From assembly GCA_034423115.1 (NCBI GenBank), contig DAOUJD010000039.1, forward strand, positions 1 through 64,000: a DNA stretch of 64,000 nt, written 5' to 3'. Below the pieces are notes generated by a model. It did no database searches, had not been told where the DNA came from, and saw only the letters and a program-made list of their open reading frames with translations. This DNA comes from Bin87 sp034423115 (GTDB taxonomy: Bacteria > Chloroflexota > Dehalococcoidia > Lucifugimonadales > UBA3495). The translations under genes and the position numbers were made by a program. How positions within the stretch are numbered: the stretch's first letter is position 1; the number at the start of each line of letters is the position of its first letter. Shown here piece after piece: positions 7,578-16,250 of this stretch.

Positions 7578-8177
7578 TCAGATCCGAGACAACAATCCCC
7601 GAGCGGCGCTTTCAACCGCTGGGGCGTCCGGTCCACCCAGCAAAGCCGCCTGGATAATCACGATTATGATCCACGGGATGAAGCCGATGACCGCAGACAG
7701 GAGGACCGCTCCGATGGCCCGACCGGTGGACTCGAAGTCCAAAGCCTGGCGTACTGCGACGGTCATGGCCGCGACCGTCCAGCAGAAACCAATCACGGGG
7801 AAGAGATTGCCAATTGCCGGTATGAACGACAATACGGACAGAACACCGGGGGTATAGGCGAATCCCATGACACGGCCCAATTCTCCCCAACTGGTTTCCG
7901 TGTCCCCAGTCCTCAACATTCTTCCGCCCACCCAGTACATCACGGTTACCCAAAGTGCCCACCGGATGATGCCGAAAACTAGGCCGCCGATAATTCCCAG
8001 TACAATTCCGAGCACAGCGGAGCCCTGCATTAATCCACCGACGACTCCGCCGATGACTCCGCACAGAGTTACGATCAGGACGACGACCACGGCCTGGCCG
8101 AGCGCACCCTGGTCCTGTTCGATTTCCTCGTAGGTGTGGCGGTTGAAAAACGCCGCGCCGATCATTCTTTGAATCAT
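7578..8177 (-). CDS. Yip1-family integral membrane protein
   Basis: A 199-residue protein with five hydrophobic segments, beginning with a short cytosolic part (MIQRMIGAAFFNRHTYEEIE) and then VVVVLIVTLCGVIGG, LGIVLGIIGGLVFGII, VLSVLSFIPAIGNLFPVIGF, and a C-terminal VIGFIPWIIIVIIQAALL. The topology and the FxxPxxxFxxI arrangement fit the YIP1 domain (PF04893). Bacterial members have no agreed function. The ribosome site GAGGTG is well placed and a TATAAT lies 64 bases upstream. It heads a two-gene leftward unit with the MTHFS-like gene. Confidence 0.8.
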   Translation of the reverse strand: MIQRMIGAAFFNRHTYEEIEQDQGALGQAVVVVLIVTLCGVIGGVVGGLMQGSAVLGIVLGIIGGLVFGIIRWALWVTVMYWVGGRMLRTGDTETSWGELGRVMGFAYTPGVLSVLSFIPAIGNLFPVIGFCWTVAAMTVAVRQALDFESTGRAIGAVLLSAVIGFIPWIIIVIIQAALLGGPDAPAVESAARGLLSRI

Positions 8178-8238
8178 GATTTCACCTCAGTGGCCGGTTA
8201 GGTGTTAGGAATGGAGTCGCCACGTTGGACTGGCAAAC

Positions 8239-8244
8239 ATTATA
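8239..8244 (-). promoter_or_regulatory. Candidate -10 box for the Yip1-MTHFS unit
   Basis: ATTATA reads TATAAT leftward, about 62 bases before the start at 8177, in the divergent region shared with lysS. Confidence 0.4.
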
Positions 8245-8376
8245 GTCAACCGGAGCCTGGGGCCACCAATAGAGAAATGACACGATTCGACCAGTTTTCT
8301 TTACATTCCAGAGGCGCCCGCTTACGATAAATAACGATTCCTCATCCGCAACAAAAGGAAGCCTTTTAGCATCACC

Positions 8377-9945
8377 GTGCCTGAATCGAACTTGTCGACA
8401 GAACCGGACATTACTGAAAATCTGGGCAGCCTCGAAGCTAACCTGGAGAGCCGCCGGGCCAAACTGGACCGCATGCGGCAGCGGGGCGTAGACCCGTATC
8501 CACCGCGGTTCGGGAGGAGTTGCACCACTGCCGCGGCGATAGAGTCTTTCGAGACGGCGGAATCCGCGGGTGAATCGGAGCAGGTCTCGAACCTGAGCGT
8601 GGCAGGGCGGATCGTGTCCATGCGGGTGATGGGGCGCGCCGCGTTTCTCGACCTTCGGGACTCTTCGGGCGTGCTGCAGGCCATGCTGCGCCGGAACGTG
8701 CTGGGCGAGGAGTATGGGTTGCTGCAGGACCTGGACCTCGGGGATTTTCTGGGCGTAACCGGCGCCATGATGCGGACGCGGACGGGGCAAGCGACGATTG
8801 AGGCGCAGTCGCTCACCGTGCTGGCGAAAGGGATGCGTCCCCTTCCTGAGAAGTGGCACGGGCTAAGGGACGTGGAGACCCGTTACCGTCAGCGATACCT
8901 GGACCTGATCGCGAATCCTGAAGTCGCCGATACCTTTGTCCAGAGGAGCCGCATCATCGGTGGAATCCGGCGGTTCCTGGATGGTCGGGGGTTTGTTGAG
9001 GTGGATACGCCGATCCTGGTACCCATTCCGGCGGGGGCACACGCACGGCCATTCGTCACGCATCACAACGCGCTGGATGAGCAGCTTTATCTTCGTATCG
9101 CCACCGAGCTGTATCTGAAGCGCCTGATCGTGGGCGGGCTGGACAAGGTATACGAAATCGGGCGGGTGTTCCGCAACGAGGGCATCGACCAGGACCACAA
9201 CCCTGAGTTCACGCTGCTGGAATCATACGAGGCTTACGCAGATTACAACGCCGTCATGAAAATGGTGGAATCGTTGGTGTCGTCATTGGCGCGGGACGTC
9301 CACGGTTCGATGAAAGTGGCGATGGGTGACGAGGTGATCGATTTCACGCCACCGTGGCCGCGCTTGTCATTGCGCGAGGAATTGCAGAAGCGGAGCGGCA
9401 TAGACATCGAAGACTATCCCGACTCGGAATCCCTCACGGGCGTGTGCTTGGACCTGGGGTTGCAGCCGGGTCCCCGGGAAGCTCGAGGACGCCTGATCGA
9501 CAAGATGTTGTCGGTGTACGTCGAGCCGCACTTGGTGCAACCGTCGTTCCTGATGGATTACCCGGAGGACATGTCGCCACTGGCCAAGGGGCACCCCGAC
9601 AAGCCGGGCTACGTGGAACGCTTCGAGGCGTTCGCCGCGGGCATGGAGATTGCCAATTCGTACACCGAGTTGAATGATCCAGAGGTGCAGCGGGCGCGGT
9701 TCGCCACGCAGGAACACCACCGAGACGCGTACGGCGACGAGGAGGCGGACCGGACGGATCTGGATTTCCTGACCGCGCTGGAATACGGGATGCCGCCCAC
9801 GGGCGGGTTGGGCATCGGCATTGACCGGTTGGTGATGCTGCTGACCGGGCAGAGCACGATTCGGGATGTGCTACTATTTCCGCAGATGCGCTCTATTTCG
9901 GGTGCGGACTCCATCCCCGGAACGCCGGACGATGGCGACGAGTGA
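8377..9945 (+). CDS. lysS: Lysine--tRNA ligase, class II
   Basis: Charges tRNA-Lys in the cytosol. A 522-residue protein with an N-terminal OB-fold anticodon domain (LSVAGRIVSMRVMGRAAFLDL, about residues 75-95) followed by the class II core: motif 1 YRQRYLDLIANPEV...GFVEVDTPIL, motif 2 VYEIGRVFRNEGIDQDHNPEF (about 260-285) and motif 3 GGLGIGIDRLVMLL (about 475-488). The start is GTG at 8377; no good ATG exists nearby, and AAAAGGAAG at 8353-8361 is a somewhat distant ribosome site. The first 45 residues are a low-complexity extension rich in E and L. The Uma2 gene overlaps or abuts its stop. Confidence 0.97.
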   Translation: MPESNLSTEPDITENLGSLEANLESRRAKLDRMRQRGVDPYPPRFGRSCTTAAAIESFETAESAGESEQVSNLSVAGRIVSMRVMGRAAFLDLRDSSGVLQAMLRRNVLGEEYGLLQDLDLGDFLGVTGAMMRTRTGQATIEAQSLTVLAKGMRPLPEKWHGLRDVETRYRQRYLDLIANPEVADTFVQRSRIIGGIRRFLDGRGFVEVDTPILVPIPAGAHARPFVTHHNALDEQLYLRIATELYLKRLIVGGLDKVYEIGRVFRNEGIDQDHNPEFTLLESYEAYADYNAVMKMVESLVSSLARDVHGSMKVAMGDEVIDFTPPWPRLSLREELQKRSGIDIEDYPDSESLTGVCLDLGLQPGPREARGRLIDKMLSVYVEPHLVQPSFLMDYPEDMSPLAKGHPDKPGYVERFEAFAAGMEIANSYTELNDPEVQRARFATQEHHRDAYGDEEADRTDLDFLTALEYGMPPTGGLGIGIDRLVMLLTGQSTIRDVLLFPQMRSISGADSIPGTPDDGDE

Positions 9946-9950
9946 CGCCC

Positions 9951-10658
9951 ATGACGACTATCACCCTGGACAACACGCCTGATCCGGTTTTGGACGAACC
10001 GGCAGCGCCGATTGCCAACCCGGAAGATGTCGGTCTGTTCCCGGTCAGACTCCGCCTACCGGAATCAGTGATAGTCGCCGGCCCTGACGCCTGCGAAGAT
10101 TGGTTTTGGGAGGTCTGCTTGGCCAACCAGGACCACCCTTGGCGAATGGAGCTGACTTCCGACGGAGTCCTTGAAATAATGGCACCCACCTACGCTCCTT
10201 CCGACGAACACGAAGGTGAGTCCTTTGGCGAATTGCGTCAATGGAATATCAATCATGGTCGTCCCGGCACTGCCACCGGTTCCAGTAGCGCCTACCGGTT
10301 GGCGAACGGAGCAGTGCGGTGCCCCGATGCTGCATGGAGCCCGCGGGCAAAAGTCCTGCCACCTCCTCACGAAACGCCCCGAGCCCGCCCCTACTGTCCT
10401 GATTTCGTAATCGAAGTGCGGTCCACTTCGCAATCGCGCCCATCAGATTTGGTCGAGTTGCTCAACAAAATGCAGGAATATATGGAGAACGGCTCGCGTC
10501 TTGGGTGGCTGATAGATCCGATTGAGCGGACGGTACGCGTGTATCGCGCCGGTGTCGATGATCCTGAACTGCTAACGGAACCCGAAACCCTGGTTGGCGA
10601 GGAAGTGTTGCCAGGATTTACCTTTGCGGTGCGCGAGCTAATTTTTGATTTGACCTGA
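9951..10658 (+). CDS. Uma2-family (DUF820) putative restriction-fold endonuclease
   Basis: A 235-residue member of the Uma2 family (PF05685), which has the PD-(D/E)xK nuclease fold. The core is visible as ELTSDGVLEIMAPTYAPSDEHE (about residues 65-85), VRCPDAAWSPRAK (the acidic D), PYCPDFVIEVRSTSQSRPSDL with the E-x-R/K catalytic pair (about 150-170) and a WLIDPIERTVRVYR strand. The family is very widespread in cyanobacteria and Chloroflexota and its biological role is unknown. A GTG at 9942 overlapping the lysS stop is an alternative start. The gene lies between two tRNA synthetase genes and may share their transcript. Confidence 0.85.
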   Translation: MTTITLDNTPDPVLDEPAAPIANPEDVGLFPVRLRLPESVIVAGPDACEDWFWEVCLANQDHPWRMELTSDGVLEIMAPTYAPSDEHEGESFGELRQWNINHGRPGTATGSSSAYRLANGAVRCPDAAWSPRAKVLPPPHETPRARPYCPDFVIEVRSTSQSRPSDLVELLNKMQEYMENGSRLGWLIDPIERTVRVYRAGVDDPELLTEPETLVGEEVLPGFTFAVRELIFDLT

Positions 10659-10669
10659 GTTTTAATTGC

Positions 10670-11947
10670 ATGCTTTCTATCGAAAAGATACGTACTGAGA
10701 CTGACGCGGTCCGCGCCGCCCTGGTGCGCAGGGCCGAGGACGACGATTGCCTGGACGACATACTGGCGCTGGACGCGCGCCGGCGGGCTGCCATCACCGA
10801 AGGTGACGAATTGCGGTCTCGACGCAACCAGGTTTCGCGGGAGATCGGGCAGGCCCGCTCGCAGGGGGGCTCGCCGTCGGAAACGGTGATCGCGGAGATG
10901 CGGGAGGTGGGCCAGAAGATCAGCGCGTTGGAGGATGAGGTACGGGACTTGGAGGTGCGCATCAACAATGCGATGATGGCGCTGCCGAATCTTCCCGACG
11001 GTAGCACGCCGGACGGACTCGACGAGACCTGCAACCAAGTGCTGCGACACTGGGGCGAACCTGTGTCGTTGGATTTTGACGCAATGCCGCATTGGGATCT
11101 GGCGGAGAGTCTGGGTATCATCGATTTTCAACGGGGCGTAAAGCTATCCGGGAGCCGGTTTTATACGCTGAACGGTTACGGGGCTCGGTTGGAACGGGCT
11201 ATCATCTCGTGGATGCTGGACCTGCACAGCAGCGAACACGGTTACACCGAGGTGGCTTTGCCCATCCTGGTGCGGCGGGAAATCATGGAGGGTTCCGGCA
11301 ACCTGCCGTTGTTCGCCGACAACCTGTATCACGACGAAGAGGACGACCTCTGGCTGATTCCCACCGCGGAGGTGCCGGTTACGAACCTGCACCGGGATGA
11401 GATTCTGTCGGCGGAGGATCTGCCCCTCAATTACGTGGCGCATACGCCTTGTTTCCGGCGGGAGAAGGCGGCGGCGGGTCGTGACACCCGGGGCATCAAA
11501 CGGGTGCATCAGTTCAACAAGGTTGAGATGTACAAGTTTGTTGAGCCGGACACGTCGTTCGATGAGTTAGAAAAGTTGCTGGGCAATGCTGAAACGGTGT
11601 GTCAGCGACTTGGGCTGCCGTACCGCATCTTGCAGCTATGCGCGGGCGATATCTCGTTCCCTTCGGCGAAATCGTACGACGTTGAGGTGTGGGCTGCCGG
11701 ATCGCAGGAATGGTTGGAAGTCTCGTCGTGCTCCAACTGCACGGACTTCCAGGCAAGGCGGGCGAACATCCGGTACCGGCCCGGGGTGGGCGAGCGACCA
11801 CGTTTCGTGCATACGCTGAATGGGTCGGGGCTGGCGTTGCCGCGGGTCATCATCGCCATCCTGGAGAACTACCAGCAACCGGACGGGTCGGTGGTGATAC
11901 CCGAGGTACTGCGCCCATACACGGGTTTCGACCGCATCCCCGCTTGA
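10670..11947 (+). CDS. serS: Serine--tRNA ligase
   Basis: Charges tRNA-Ser (and tRNA-Sec where present, relevant to the UGA codon at 60460). 425 residues: an N-terminal helical tRNA-binding arm (about residues 1-110, rich in E/R, ISALEDEVRDLEVRIN), then the class II catalytic domain with LSGSRFYTLNGYGARLERA, VALPILVRREIMEGSGNLP, LIPTAEVPVTNLHRDEIL, TPCFRREKAAAGRDTRGIKRVHQFNKVEM (motif 2) and LNGSGLALPRVIIAILENYQ (motif 3). Length and motif order are standard. It follows the Uma2 gene by 11 bases. Confidence 0.97.
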   Translation: MLSIEKIRTETDAVRAALVRRAEDDDCLDDILALDARRRAAITEGDELRSRRNQVSREIGQARSQGGSPSETVIAEMREVGQKISALEDEVRDLEVRINNAMMALPNLPDGSTPDGLDETCNQVLRHWGEPVSLDFDAMPHWDLAESLGIIDFQRGVKLSGSRFYTLNGYGARLERAIISWMLDLHSSEHGYTEVALPILVRREIMEGSGNLPLFADNLYHDEEDDLWLIPTAEVPVTNLHRDEILSAEDLPLNYVAHTPCFRREKAAAGRDTRGIKRVHQFNKVEMYKFVEPDTSFDELEKLLGNAETVCQRLGLPYRILQLCAGDISFPSAKSYDVEVWAAGSQEWLEVSSCSNCTDFQARRANIRYRPGVGERPRFVHTLNGSGLALPRVIIAILENYQQPDGSVVIPEVLRPYTGFDRIPA

Positions 11948-11983
11948 GAAATCAAGGGCAACCCCCTCCCCAGGATCGTGTTT

Positions 11984-12003
11984 CGCTGGGAAGTATCCCA
12001 GCG
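11984..12003. other. Perfect 8-bp hairpin downstream of serS
   Basis: CGCTGGGA, a four-base AGTA loop, then TCCCAGCG. It lies 37 bases past the serS stop and has no T run, so a Rho-independent terminator is doubtful; it could shape the 3' end of the serS transcript. Confidence 0.4.
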
Positions 12004-12069
12004 CGCCAACTGGGGCAGCATTTCCTGGTTTTCAGTGTCAGTTCCCTATTGATGCTGGCGGTGAGAGTC

Positions 12070-12075
12070 TATAAT
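12070..12075 (+). promoter_or_regulatory. -10 box of a probably leaderless transcript
   Basis: TATAAT is followed by only 9 bases before ATG 12085 (6 before GTG 12082). TTGATG at 12049-12054 could be a -35 with a short 15-bp spacer. Confidence 0.45.
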
Positions 12076-12084
12076 GGCGTCGTG

Positions 12085-12399
12085 ATGGGCGGCGATCCTA
12101 CTTGGCATCAGGTGGTTGACCTAGTAGGTGAGAAAGGCGGATCCACCATGGCGGCCTGCTTGGGTCTCAGCGCTATCAGCGTCGAGGGAGTAAACATGGT
12201 ACTCGCGGAATTGTTCAGACGAAAAAGGCGAGAAGAGGACATCGCAGAAGGTGAGGCGCGTGGGGTAACCGAAGGACAATCCCACATGCACCGCCTGTGG
12301 ACGGAGTGGCTCCACCGCAAAGAGGCAGCGGAATCCGAGGGTGTTCCATTCGATGAATCCCCGCCTCGACCGGAAACCCTCAACGGGAGGGAGTTGTGA
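12085..12399 (+). CDS. Small uncharacterised charged protein
   Basis: A protein of about 104 residues, not recognised. After a first hydrophobic-leaning part (VVDLVGEKGG, CLGLSAISVEG) it becomes strongly charged and helical (LAELFRRKRREEDIAEGEAR, MHRLWTEWLHRKEAAESEG), consistent with a short coiled coil, then a proline-rich tail. ATG 12085 (or GTG 12082) is chosen because it follows a TATAAT at transcription-start distance and there is no ribosome site; an internal ATG at 12196 is the alternative. Its stop overlaps the start of the deacetylase gene (TGATG), so translational coupling is likely. The frame is also open upstream into serS, which is chance. Confidence 0.55.
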   Translation: MGGDPTWHQVVDLVGEKGGSTMAACLGLSAISVEGVNMVLAELFRRKRREEDIAEGEARGVTEGQSHMHRLWTEWLHRKEAAESEGVPFDESPPRPETLNGREL

Positions 12400-13217
12400 T
12401 GGCCGGCATCTGGCCCGGCGACATCCGTTGCGTCGCTCTGATCACTTTTGATGTGGACGGTGTTTCGTCGTGGCTGCGGCGAAACCCCGACTTCATCAAT
12501 TATCCCAGCCTGCTGTCGATGGCCGAGTATGGGCCTAGCGTTGCCACGCCTCGCATCCTGGACATGCTGGACGCGCAGGGCATCAAGGCGAGCTTCTACA
12601 TTCCGGGCCAAGTGGCAGAGACACATACGGACCTGGTGCGCGAGATTGCCGGGCGCGATCACGAAGTTGCGCACCACGGCTACCTGCACGAGCCGCCGGC
12701 AACCATGTCCGCCGAAGAGGAAGAAGAAGTCCTGATCAAGGGCATCGAGATATTGGGCGAGTTGACCGGAGAGGCGCCGATGGGTTACCGCTCACCGAGT
12801 TGGGAACTAAGTCCCGTGTCGCTGGATTTGCTGGCCAAGCACAATTTCCGGTACGACAGCAGCCTGATGGGGGATGACGCTCCGTACTTCGTGGAGGGCG
12901 GAGATCCGCCGCACCCGATAGTGGAGTTGCCGATACATTGGCTGCTGGACGACGCGCCTCACTTTGCCTACGCGCCATCAGCGAACCGGTTGGGGCCGAT
13001 GCGCAACCCCGACGAGGTTTTCGACAGTTGGGCGGCCGAGTTTCGCGGCATCTACAGATATGGCCGGTGTTTCAACCTGACGATGCACCCGCAGTACATC
13101 GGGCGGCCCGGCCGTCTGCTGATGCTGGAGCGGCTGATTGAGTACATCAAGACCTTCCCCGGCGTGGAGTTCATGCGGGCTGTGGATGTGGCTGAAATGT
13201 GGGAGAAGGGAGCTTAG
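12399..13217 (+). CDS. Polysaccharide deacetylase (NodB-fold) family hydrolase
   Basis: A 272-residue NodB-fold metal hydrolase (PF01522, PuuE/allantoinase-like branch). The metal site is visible: ITFDVDGVSSW (motif 1, DxDG), EVAHHGYLHEPP (motif 2, H-x-x-x-H, about residues 88-96) and GYRSPSWELSP (motif 3, RxPxW). No signal peptide, so a cytosolic substrate such as a formamide or N-acyl compound is more likely than cell wall. A strong GGGAGGGAG site precedes ATG 12399, which overlaps the previous stop. It leads directly into the nitrile hydratase genes, suggesting one pathway. Confidence 0.88.
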   Translation: MAGIWPGDIRCVALITFDVDGVSSWLRRNPDFINYPSLLSMAEYGPSVATPRILDMLDAQGIKASFYIPGQVAETHTDLVREIAGRDHEVAHHGYLHEPPATMSAEEEEEVLIKGIEILGELTGEAPMGYRSPSWELSPVSLDLLAKHNFRYDSSLMGDDAPYFVEGGDPPHPIVELPIHWLLDDAPHFAYAPSANRLGPMRNPDEVFDSWAAEFRGIYRYGRCFNLTMHPQYIGRPGRLLMLERLIEYIKTFPGVEFMRAVDVAEMWEKGA

Positions 13218-13221
13218 TATC

Positions 13222-13524
13222 ATGCCAGGAGTACACGACCGGGGAGGCTGGCCCGACGACACTCCGATTGACCGCTTCGAGCACGAGTACAGCGACTGGG
13301 AGCGGCGGGTTGACGCGGTGCATCAGGTGTTGGGCGCGCAGGGAATCCGCACCACGGATGAGATGCGGCGGGCGATAGAGAGTCTGTCGCTGGAGCAGTA
13401 CGAGTCCCTGTCGTACTACGAAAAATGGACGGCGGCGTTGGAGATTTTGCTAATTGAGAAGGGAATCCTCACCGCCGATGAGATCGACGCCAAGGCGGCG
13501 GAACTGAGGGAGCAGGGCTTGTGA
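13222..13524 (+). CDS. Nitrile hydratase/thiocyanate hydrolase beta chain, N-terminal part
   Basis: This 100-residue protein corresponds to the helical N-terminal half of the nitrile hydratase beta subunit: VHDRGGWPDDTPIDR near the start, then FEHEYSDWERRVDAVHQVLG and LSYYEKWTAALEILLIEKGILTADE, which is the MGG..G.G...P....F...WE + SYYE.W classical layout. In ordinary NHase this half is fused to an SH3-like half; here that half is the next gene, overlapping by GTGA. The same split is known in thiocyanate hydrolase and toyocamycin nitrile hydratase. It would form the hydratase with 13521-13823 and 16251-16865. Confidence 0.82.
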   Translation: MPGVHDRGGWPDDTPIDRFEHEYSDWERRVDAVHQVLGAQGIRTTDEMRRAIESLSLEQYESLSYYEKWTAALEILLIEKGILTADEIDAKAAELREQGL

Positions 13525-13823
13525 CGACCACCTCCTCCGAGCCGATCCTGTTTGCAGACGGCACGGCCGTTCGGGTGCGAGTCGGATCGCCGGCGCACCA
13601 TTTTCGGACACCGGCTTACATACAGGGGCACGTAGGCGTGGTAGATGGGCTGTGCGGAGTGTATCCGAACCCCGAGTCGTTGGCGCACGGGGGCGACGGG
13701 TTGCCTCGGCAGCCCCTCTATCGCATCCGTTTGCGCCAGACCGACCTTTGGCCGGAATACTTCGGGAACGCTGCGGACACGTTGCTGGTGGACGTTTATC
13801 AGCACTGGCTGGAAGCCGCGTGA
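13521..13823 (+). CDS. Nitrile hydratase/thiocyanate hydrolase beta chain, C-terminal (SH3-like) part
   Basis: A 100-residue protein that matches the SH3-like C-terminal domain of NHase beta (PF02211): GTAVRVRVGSPAHHFRTPAYIQGHVGVV, the usual RTPxYxRGxxGxI motif, then PLYRIRLRQTDLWPEY with the characteristic YxVRF..xxLW pattern, and LLVDVYQHWLEAA. It starts at GTG 13521, overlapping the stop of the N-terminal half by four bases, so production of the two halves is coupled. The domain packs against the alpha subunit at the metal site in known structures. Confidence 0.85.
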   Translation: MTTTSSEPILFADGTAVRVRVGSPAHHFRTPAYIQGHVGVVDGLCGVYPNPESLAHGGDGLPRQPLYRIRLRQTDLWPEYFGNAADTLLVDVYQHWLEAA

Positions 13824-13853
13824 TCGGCACAAGCTTTGAGAGGTAACTGAGGG

Positions 13854-14987
13854 ATGGAGCGACCGATAATTCAGCCCGTTGGCACCCCTGCAGAGGAATT
13901 GGATACCCCGGCATTGGTGGTTGACCTGGGGGTGATGGAGCAGAACATCGCGGTCCTGCACGACGCGGTTGGCGGCTCTGCAGACGGTCAAGTCAAAGTA
14001 CGCCCGCATGTCTCATGTCATGGTTGCCCTGAAATAGCCCAGATCCAGATGGCGGCCGAAAACAGCGCCGGGGGCGTGGCGGTCAGTTCGCTTGGGGAAG
14101 CCGAGGCATTTGCCGGCGGCGAAGACGATACTCTCGCGATTGAGGAAATATTGATAGCGGGCCGGGTGGTCACCGCTGCCAAGATTCGCCGACTGGTCGA
14201 GTTGGCCGGACGGATTACTTTGAGGGTGGCCGTGGACAACCCGCGCAACGTCGGGGATCTCTCCGAGGCGGCACAGGCTGCCGGCGTTACCCTCGGGGTA
14301 TTGGTGGACATAGACGCCGGCTACGGGTTTGGCGGTGTTGCGCCCGGGCGTGATGCGGTTGAGTTGGCACGAAAAGTTGCGGAGGCTCCGGGCTTGGCGT
14401 TCGAGGGGATCATGGCCTACGAAGGTTCGTTGACGATGACCGACCGGGACGAGTTGGCTGCCGAAACGCGCCGTCGTTTGCAACCGATCCTGGACACGCG
14501 GAGCGACCTGGAGCAGGCCGGTATTGAAGTTGCGACGGTGAGCGCGGGCAGTACCTACAGCTACGATGTAGTCTCGCAGATGTCGGGGGTTACCGAGATT
14601 CAGGCCGGGGTGTATCCACTGATGGACGTGGAGACGCTGCGAATTCGGCCGGAATTTCAACCAGCGGCCAAGATTCTGGCCACGGTGATCAGCCATCCGG
14701 TTACGTACCGGGCAGTGGTGGACGCTGGTCACAAGACCACCGGGCCTGATTTCGGCGTGCCCGTTCTGGAGGCACTCCCCGGCGCGGTCGCGACCAGGTT
14801 CAGCGCAGAGCACGGAATCCTGGACCTGGATGGGCCGGCCACGGAGCAGTTGATGCCCAACGACAAAGTCCACCTGGTTCCGTACAACCTGGCACTGTGC
14901 GTAAACCAGTACGACTACATCCGAGCGGTCAGGGATGGCAAGCTGGTGGGGTATTGGCGCGTGGCAGGCCGTGGGCAACTGGCGTAG
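13854..14987 (+). CDS. D-threonine aldolase/DSD1-fold protein lacking the PLP lysine
   Basis: A 377-residue protein of the fold-type III PLP family (Ala_racemase_N plus D-ser_dehydrat domains). LDTPALVVDLGVMEQNI at residues 17-32 and the CPEIAQIQ stretch fit well. But the residues that should read RPH-x-K-T-H-K are R50-P51-H52-V53-S54-C55-H56-G57, so the Schiff-base lysine is a serine. The EIDxGxxRCG loop reads DIDAGYGFGG, and the C-terminal PxHxD metal motif reads PYNLA. It is full length with no frameshift, so it may be a non-catalytic partner of the paralogue at 15066. Other functions (PLP carrier, nitrile or amide binding) are possible. Confidence 0.8.
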   Translation: MERPIIQPVGTPAEELDTPALVVDLGVMEQNIAVLHDAVGGSADGQVKVRPHVSCHGCPEIAQIQMAAENSAGGVAVSSLGEAEAFAGGEDDTLAIEEILIAGRVVTAAKIRRLVELAGRITLRVAVDNPRNVGDLSEAAQAAGVTLGVLVDIDAGYGFGGVAPGRDAVELARKVAEAPGLAFEGIMAYEGSLTMTDRDELAAETRRRLQPILDTRSDLEQAGIEVATVSAGSTYSYDVVSQMSGVTEIQAGVYPLMDVETLRIRPEFQPAAKILATVISHPVTYRAVVDAGHKTTGPDFGVPVLEALPGAVATRFSAEHGILDLDGPATEQLMPNDKVHLVPYNLALCVNQYDYIRAVRDGKLVGYWRVAGRGQLA

Positions 14988-15065
14988 AGTTTCCAGGTAG
15001 CGAATTCTCGGTCAGCTTTCACGGAAAGATTCACTCGGATATGCGGGAACCCCGGAGGTACGTCT

Positions 15066-16169
15066 ATGGCGCAAGCGAATGAACCACAACCCGGCACCCC
15101 GATCGCTCAGTTGGATACTCCATGCCTGATCCTGGACATGGACGCGCTGGATCACAACATGGACGTGATAGCCGACTACTACGGAGATCGGCACAGCAAG
15201 CTGCGTGGACACAGCAAGAACCACAAGAGCCCGGCACTGGCCCTGCGGCAGATCCAGCGGGGTGGCACGATCGGCGGGGTTTGCGCGGCCAAGGTCGCCG
15301 AGGCTGAGGTGATGGTGCAAGGCGGAGTGGGCAGCGTATTCGTGACCAGCGAGGTGGTTGCGCCAGCGAAGATCGCCCGGTTATGCGAGTTGGCGCACCA
15401 AGCCGAGATCCTGGTGGCCTGCGAAACCGAAGCGAATGCCCGCGACATTTCCGAGGCTGCTTCCGCCCAAGGCGTAGATATTGGTGTGGTCATCGAGCAG
15501 GAAACCGGACTGCTGCGTTGCGGTGTGCAGGAAGTGGAACCCGGCGTAGCTCTCGCCAGGGCAATCGATTCACTGCCCGGACTCTCGCTGAAGGGCGTGA
15601 TGAGTCACCAGATGATGGCCGAAGTCTCCTCGGATCGAGAGGACCGGGCTACCGAGGCACACCGTCTCATCCAACCGGTTCTGGATCTGCGGGAGGCCAT
15701 GATTGCCGACGGGCTGCCGGTGGAGATCGTATCCACGGGCGAAACCTGGAGCTACGACATTGCGGGGGACATGCCTGAGGTTACTGAAATACAGGGCGGC
15801 TCGTACCTAGTGATGGAGACCTCCTACGACTACATGCAGGACTTTCACCTGGCCGGCAAGGTTTTGAGTACCATCATCAGCGTGCCACGGCCGGGAACGG
15901 CGATAGGCGACGCGGGGGCCCGCGCGGTGTGCGGCATCAAGGGCTTGCCGCGAGTGGAGGGCCGCCCGGGAGTTGAAGCCGTTGACATGGATGCTGACCG
16001 CATCGCGTTCCGGGTGGCGGAGGGCGCTGCACTGGAGGTTGGGGACCAGGTTATCCTGCTTCCCGGTCAGCAGGACGCGATGGTGAGCCGCTGGGATCGT
16101 TTCATCGGCATACGCGACGGTGTGGTGGAGGCGGTTTGGGATATTGAGGCGCGGGGCTGCCACAACTAG
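15066..16169 (+). CDS. D-threonine aldolase/DSD1-fold PLP enzyme
   Basis: A 367-residue paralogue of the preceding gene. LDTPCLILDMDALDHNM leads to R47-G48-H49-S50-K51-N52-H53-K54, which keeps the PLP lysine (K51), and TGLLRCGV (about 148-155) keeps the arginine-cysteine loop. Near the C-terminus the expected PxHxD metal motif reads PGQQD, so the histidine is glutamine while the aspartate stays. Family members cleave D-threonine/D-3-hydroxyaspartate or deaminate D-serine. It lies 78 bases after its lysine-less relative and 81 before the hydratase alpha gene, which suggests a shared pathway for a hydroxy-amino acid or nitrile-bearing compound; substrate unknown. Confidence 0.85.
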   Translation: MAQANEPQPGTPIAQLDTPCLILDMDALDHNMDVIADYYGDRHSKLRGHSKNHKSPALALRQIQRGGTIGGVCAAKVAEAEVMVQGGVGSVFVTSEVVAPAKIARLCELAHQAEILVACETEANARDISEAASAQGVDIGVVIEQETGLLRCGVQEVEPGVALARAIDSLPGLSLKGVMSHQMMAEVSSDREDRATEAHRLIQPVLDLREAMIADGLPVEIVSTGETWSYDIAGDMPEVTEIQGGSYLVMETSYDYMQDFHLAGKVLSTIISVPRPGTAIGDAGARAVCGIKGLPRVEGRPGVEAVDMDADRIAFRVAEGAALEVGDQVILLPGQQDAMVSRWDRFIGIRDGVVEAVWDIEARGCHN

Positions 16170-16250
16170 CGGATTCATTTCCAAGGCAAATGCCCCGGGA
16201 TACCGGGTTTCGATCCGTGGCCGATCCAATAGGAAATCGGGGGGAGAAGT

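Noticed and set aside
11689..12399. A 236-residue protein starting inside serS
   Set aside because: Its first 130 residues are read from serS and from the non-coding hairpin region; only the end from 12085 is plausible.
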